Shown piece by piece: positions 9,274 through 9,781 of a stretch of 9,781 bases of DNA (positions are counted from its first letter, which is position 1; each line of letters starts with the position of its first letter). Under the pieces are notes generated by a model. That model was not told the DNA's origin and did not search any database. It saw nothing but the letters and a program-made list of their open reading frames with translations. The stretch spans positions 1 through 9,781 of the forward strand of contig JAJZVM010000161.1 in NCBI GenBank assembly GCA_021845645.1, written 5' to 3'. The DNA is from Bacillota bacterium (lineage in GTDB: Bacteria > Bacillota_E > JAJZYS01 > JAJYTV01). The position numbers were made by a program, and so were the translations under genes.

Positions 9274-9362
9274 GGGGGCGAACGCCTGGCCGGGGGAGGA
9301 CGGACGGCAGCCTATGCCGCGGGCGCTGCGCGGCCGCTGTCGGACGGAGCCGGGTCAAGCCG

Positions 9363-9781
9363 ATGGAGTACGCCATTGACGTGGGCGGCACGAAGATCGC
9401 CTACGCGCTTGTCGAAGAGGGCCGCATCGTCGCCGAGGACCGCATGGAGACAGAGCAGGAGCCTCCCGCCGCCCAGTTGGGCGAAGTCGGCCGGCGACTG
9501 CAGGCCATGGCGCGACGGGCGAAGGCCAAGCCGAACGCCGTCGGTCTTTCGCTGCCAGGTCCTGTCGCACGCGACACCTTGCTGCAGGCCCCGAACCTGC
9601 CCAAGGGCTGGGTCGGCCAGAAGGTGGCGGACTATGCCGCCATGTTGAACCTTGGCCTGCCCCTCTTCGCGCAGCGCGACGCCCTGATGGGCGGCCTCGG
9701 GGAATACGCGGCGGGGGCCGGCAAGGGTCTGCAGTCATTCTTCTACATCACGCTCGGCACCGGCATCGGCGGCGGCCTGAT
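9363..9781 (+). CDS. ROK family sugar kinase or ROK-type regulator (C-terminus beyond the window)
   Basis: The first 139 residues are present and run off the right edge. ROK proteins are ATP-dependent sugar kinases such as glucokinase, fructokinase or N-acetylmannosamine kinase, or transcription factors related to them. Visible motifs: the ATP phosphate loop AIDVGGTKIAYAL (4-16), GLSLPGPV (61-68), APNLPKGW (76-83), the catalytic aspartate D106 in AQRDALMGGLGE (103-114), and the second phosphate loop YITLGTGIGGGL (128-139). It begins directly with the kinase fold and has no N-terminal helix-turn-helix, so a kinase is favoured over a repressor. In most ROK kinases the residue before the catalytic aspartate is asparagine, part of the sugar-binding site; here it is arginine (R105). 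ATG 9363 is the only usable start. A GGAG at 9346-9349 is 13 nt away, rather far. The zinc-binding ROK signature would lie beyond the window. Confidence 0.88.
   Translation, partial: MEYAIDVGGTKIAYALVEEGRIVAEDRMETEQEPPAAQLGEVGRRLQAMARRAKAKPNAVGLSLPGPVARDTLLQAPNLPKGWVGQKVADYAAMLNLGLPLFAQRDALMGGLGEYAAGAGKGLQSFFYITLGTGIGGGL

Overview
This window is G+C-rich (about two-thirds by eye) bacterial chromosome made almost entirely of conserved core-metabolism and replication genes. Several traits together suggest a high-GC member of the Bacillota (Symbiobacterium-, Thermaerobacter- or Limnochordia-like). They are a SAM-I riboswitch with a transcription terminator, strong GGAGG-type Shine-Dalgarno sites, two TTG starts fixed by such sites, a DUF1540 protein, and a 1115-residue DnaE of the PHP-domain type. 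This placement is inference: other high-GC phyla with SAM-I riboswitches, such as Deinococcota or Chloroflexota, are not excluded.

Left part (1-5576), all on the minus strand and read right to left: msrC (free methionine-R-sulfoxide reductase), dnaE (replicative polymerase alpha subunit), an M42 metallo-aminopeptidase, and an unrecognised cysteine-motif protein that runs off the left edge. The msrC stop overlaps the dnaE start by one base. A 71-nt gap separates dnaE from the peptidase, and 4 nt separate the peptidase from the last gene. They are probably one transcription unit.

Middle (5577-6562): about 700 nt without a convincing gene, apart from a short coding-like plus-strand stretch that may be a gene remnant. 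A near-consensus sigma-70 promoter (6297-6325) and a long leader follow. The leader carries a complete SAM-I riboswitch (6384-6497) and an intrinsic terminator (6510-6536), and a mutually exclusive antiterminator pairing can be read directly from the sequence.

Right part (6563-8886), plus strand: metY and metX, overlapping by one base. MetX acylates homoserine and MetY replaces the acyl group with sulfide to give homocysteine, so the pair is the direct-sulfhydrylation route to methionine under SAM feedback. metX converges on a small DUF1540 gene (8883-9107, minus), and both stop codons lie within one CTAG palindrome. A 255-nt divergent intergenic region with inverted and direct repeats leads to a ROK-family sugar kinase or regulator (9363 to the right edge, truncated by the window).

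I found no mobile element, CRISPR array, tRNA, rRNA or defence system. The most informative non-coding element is the metYX riboswitch. The least explained items are the cysteine-motif protein at the left edge and the coding-like remnant at 5697-5916.
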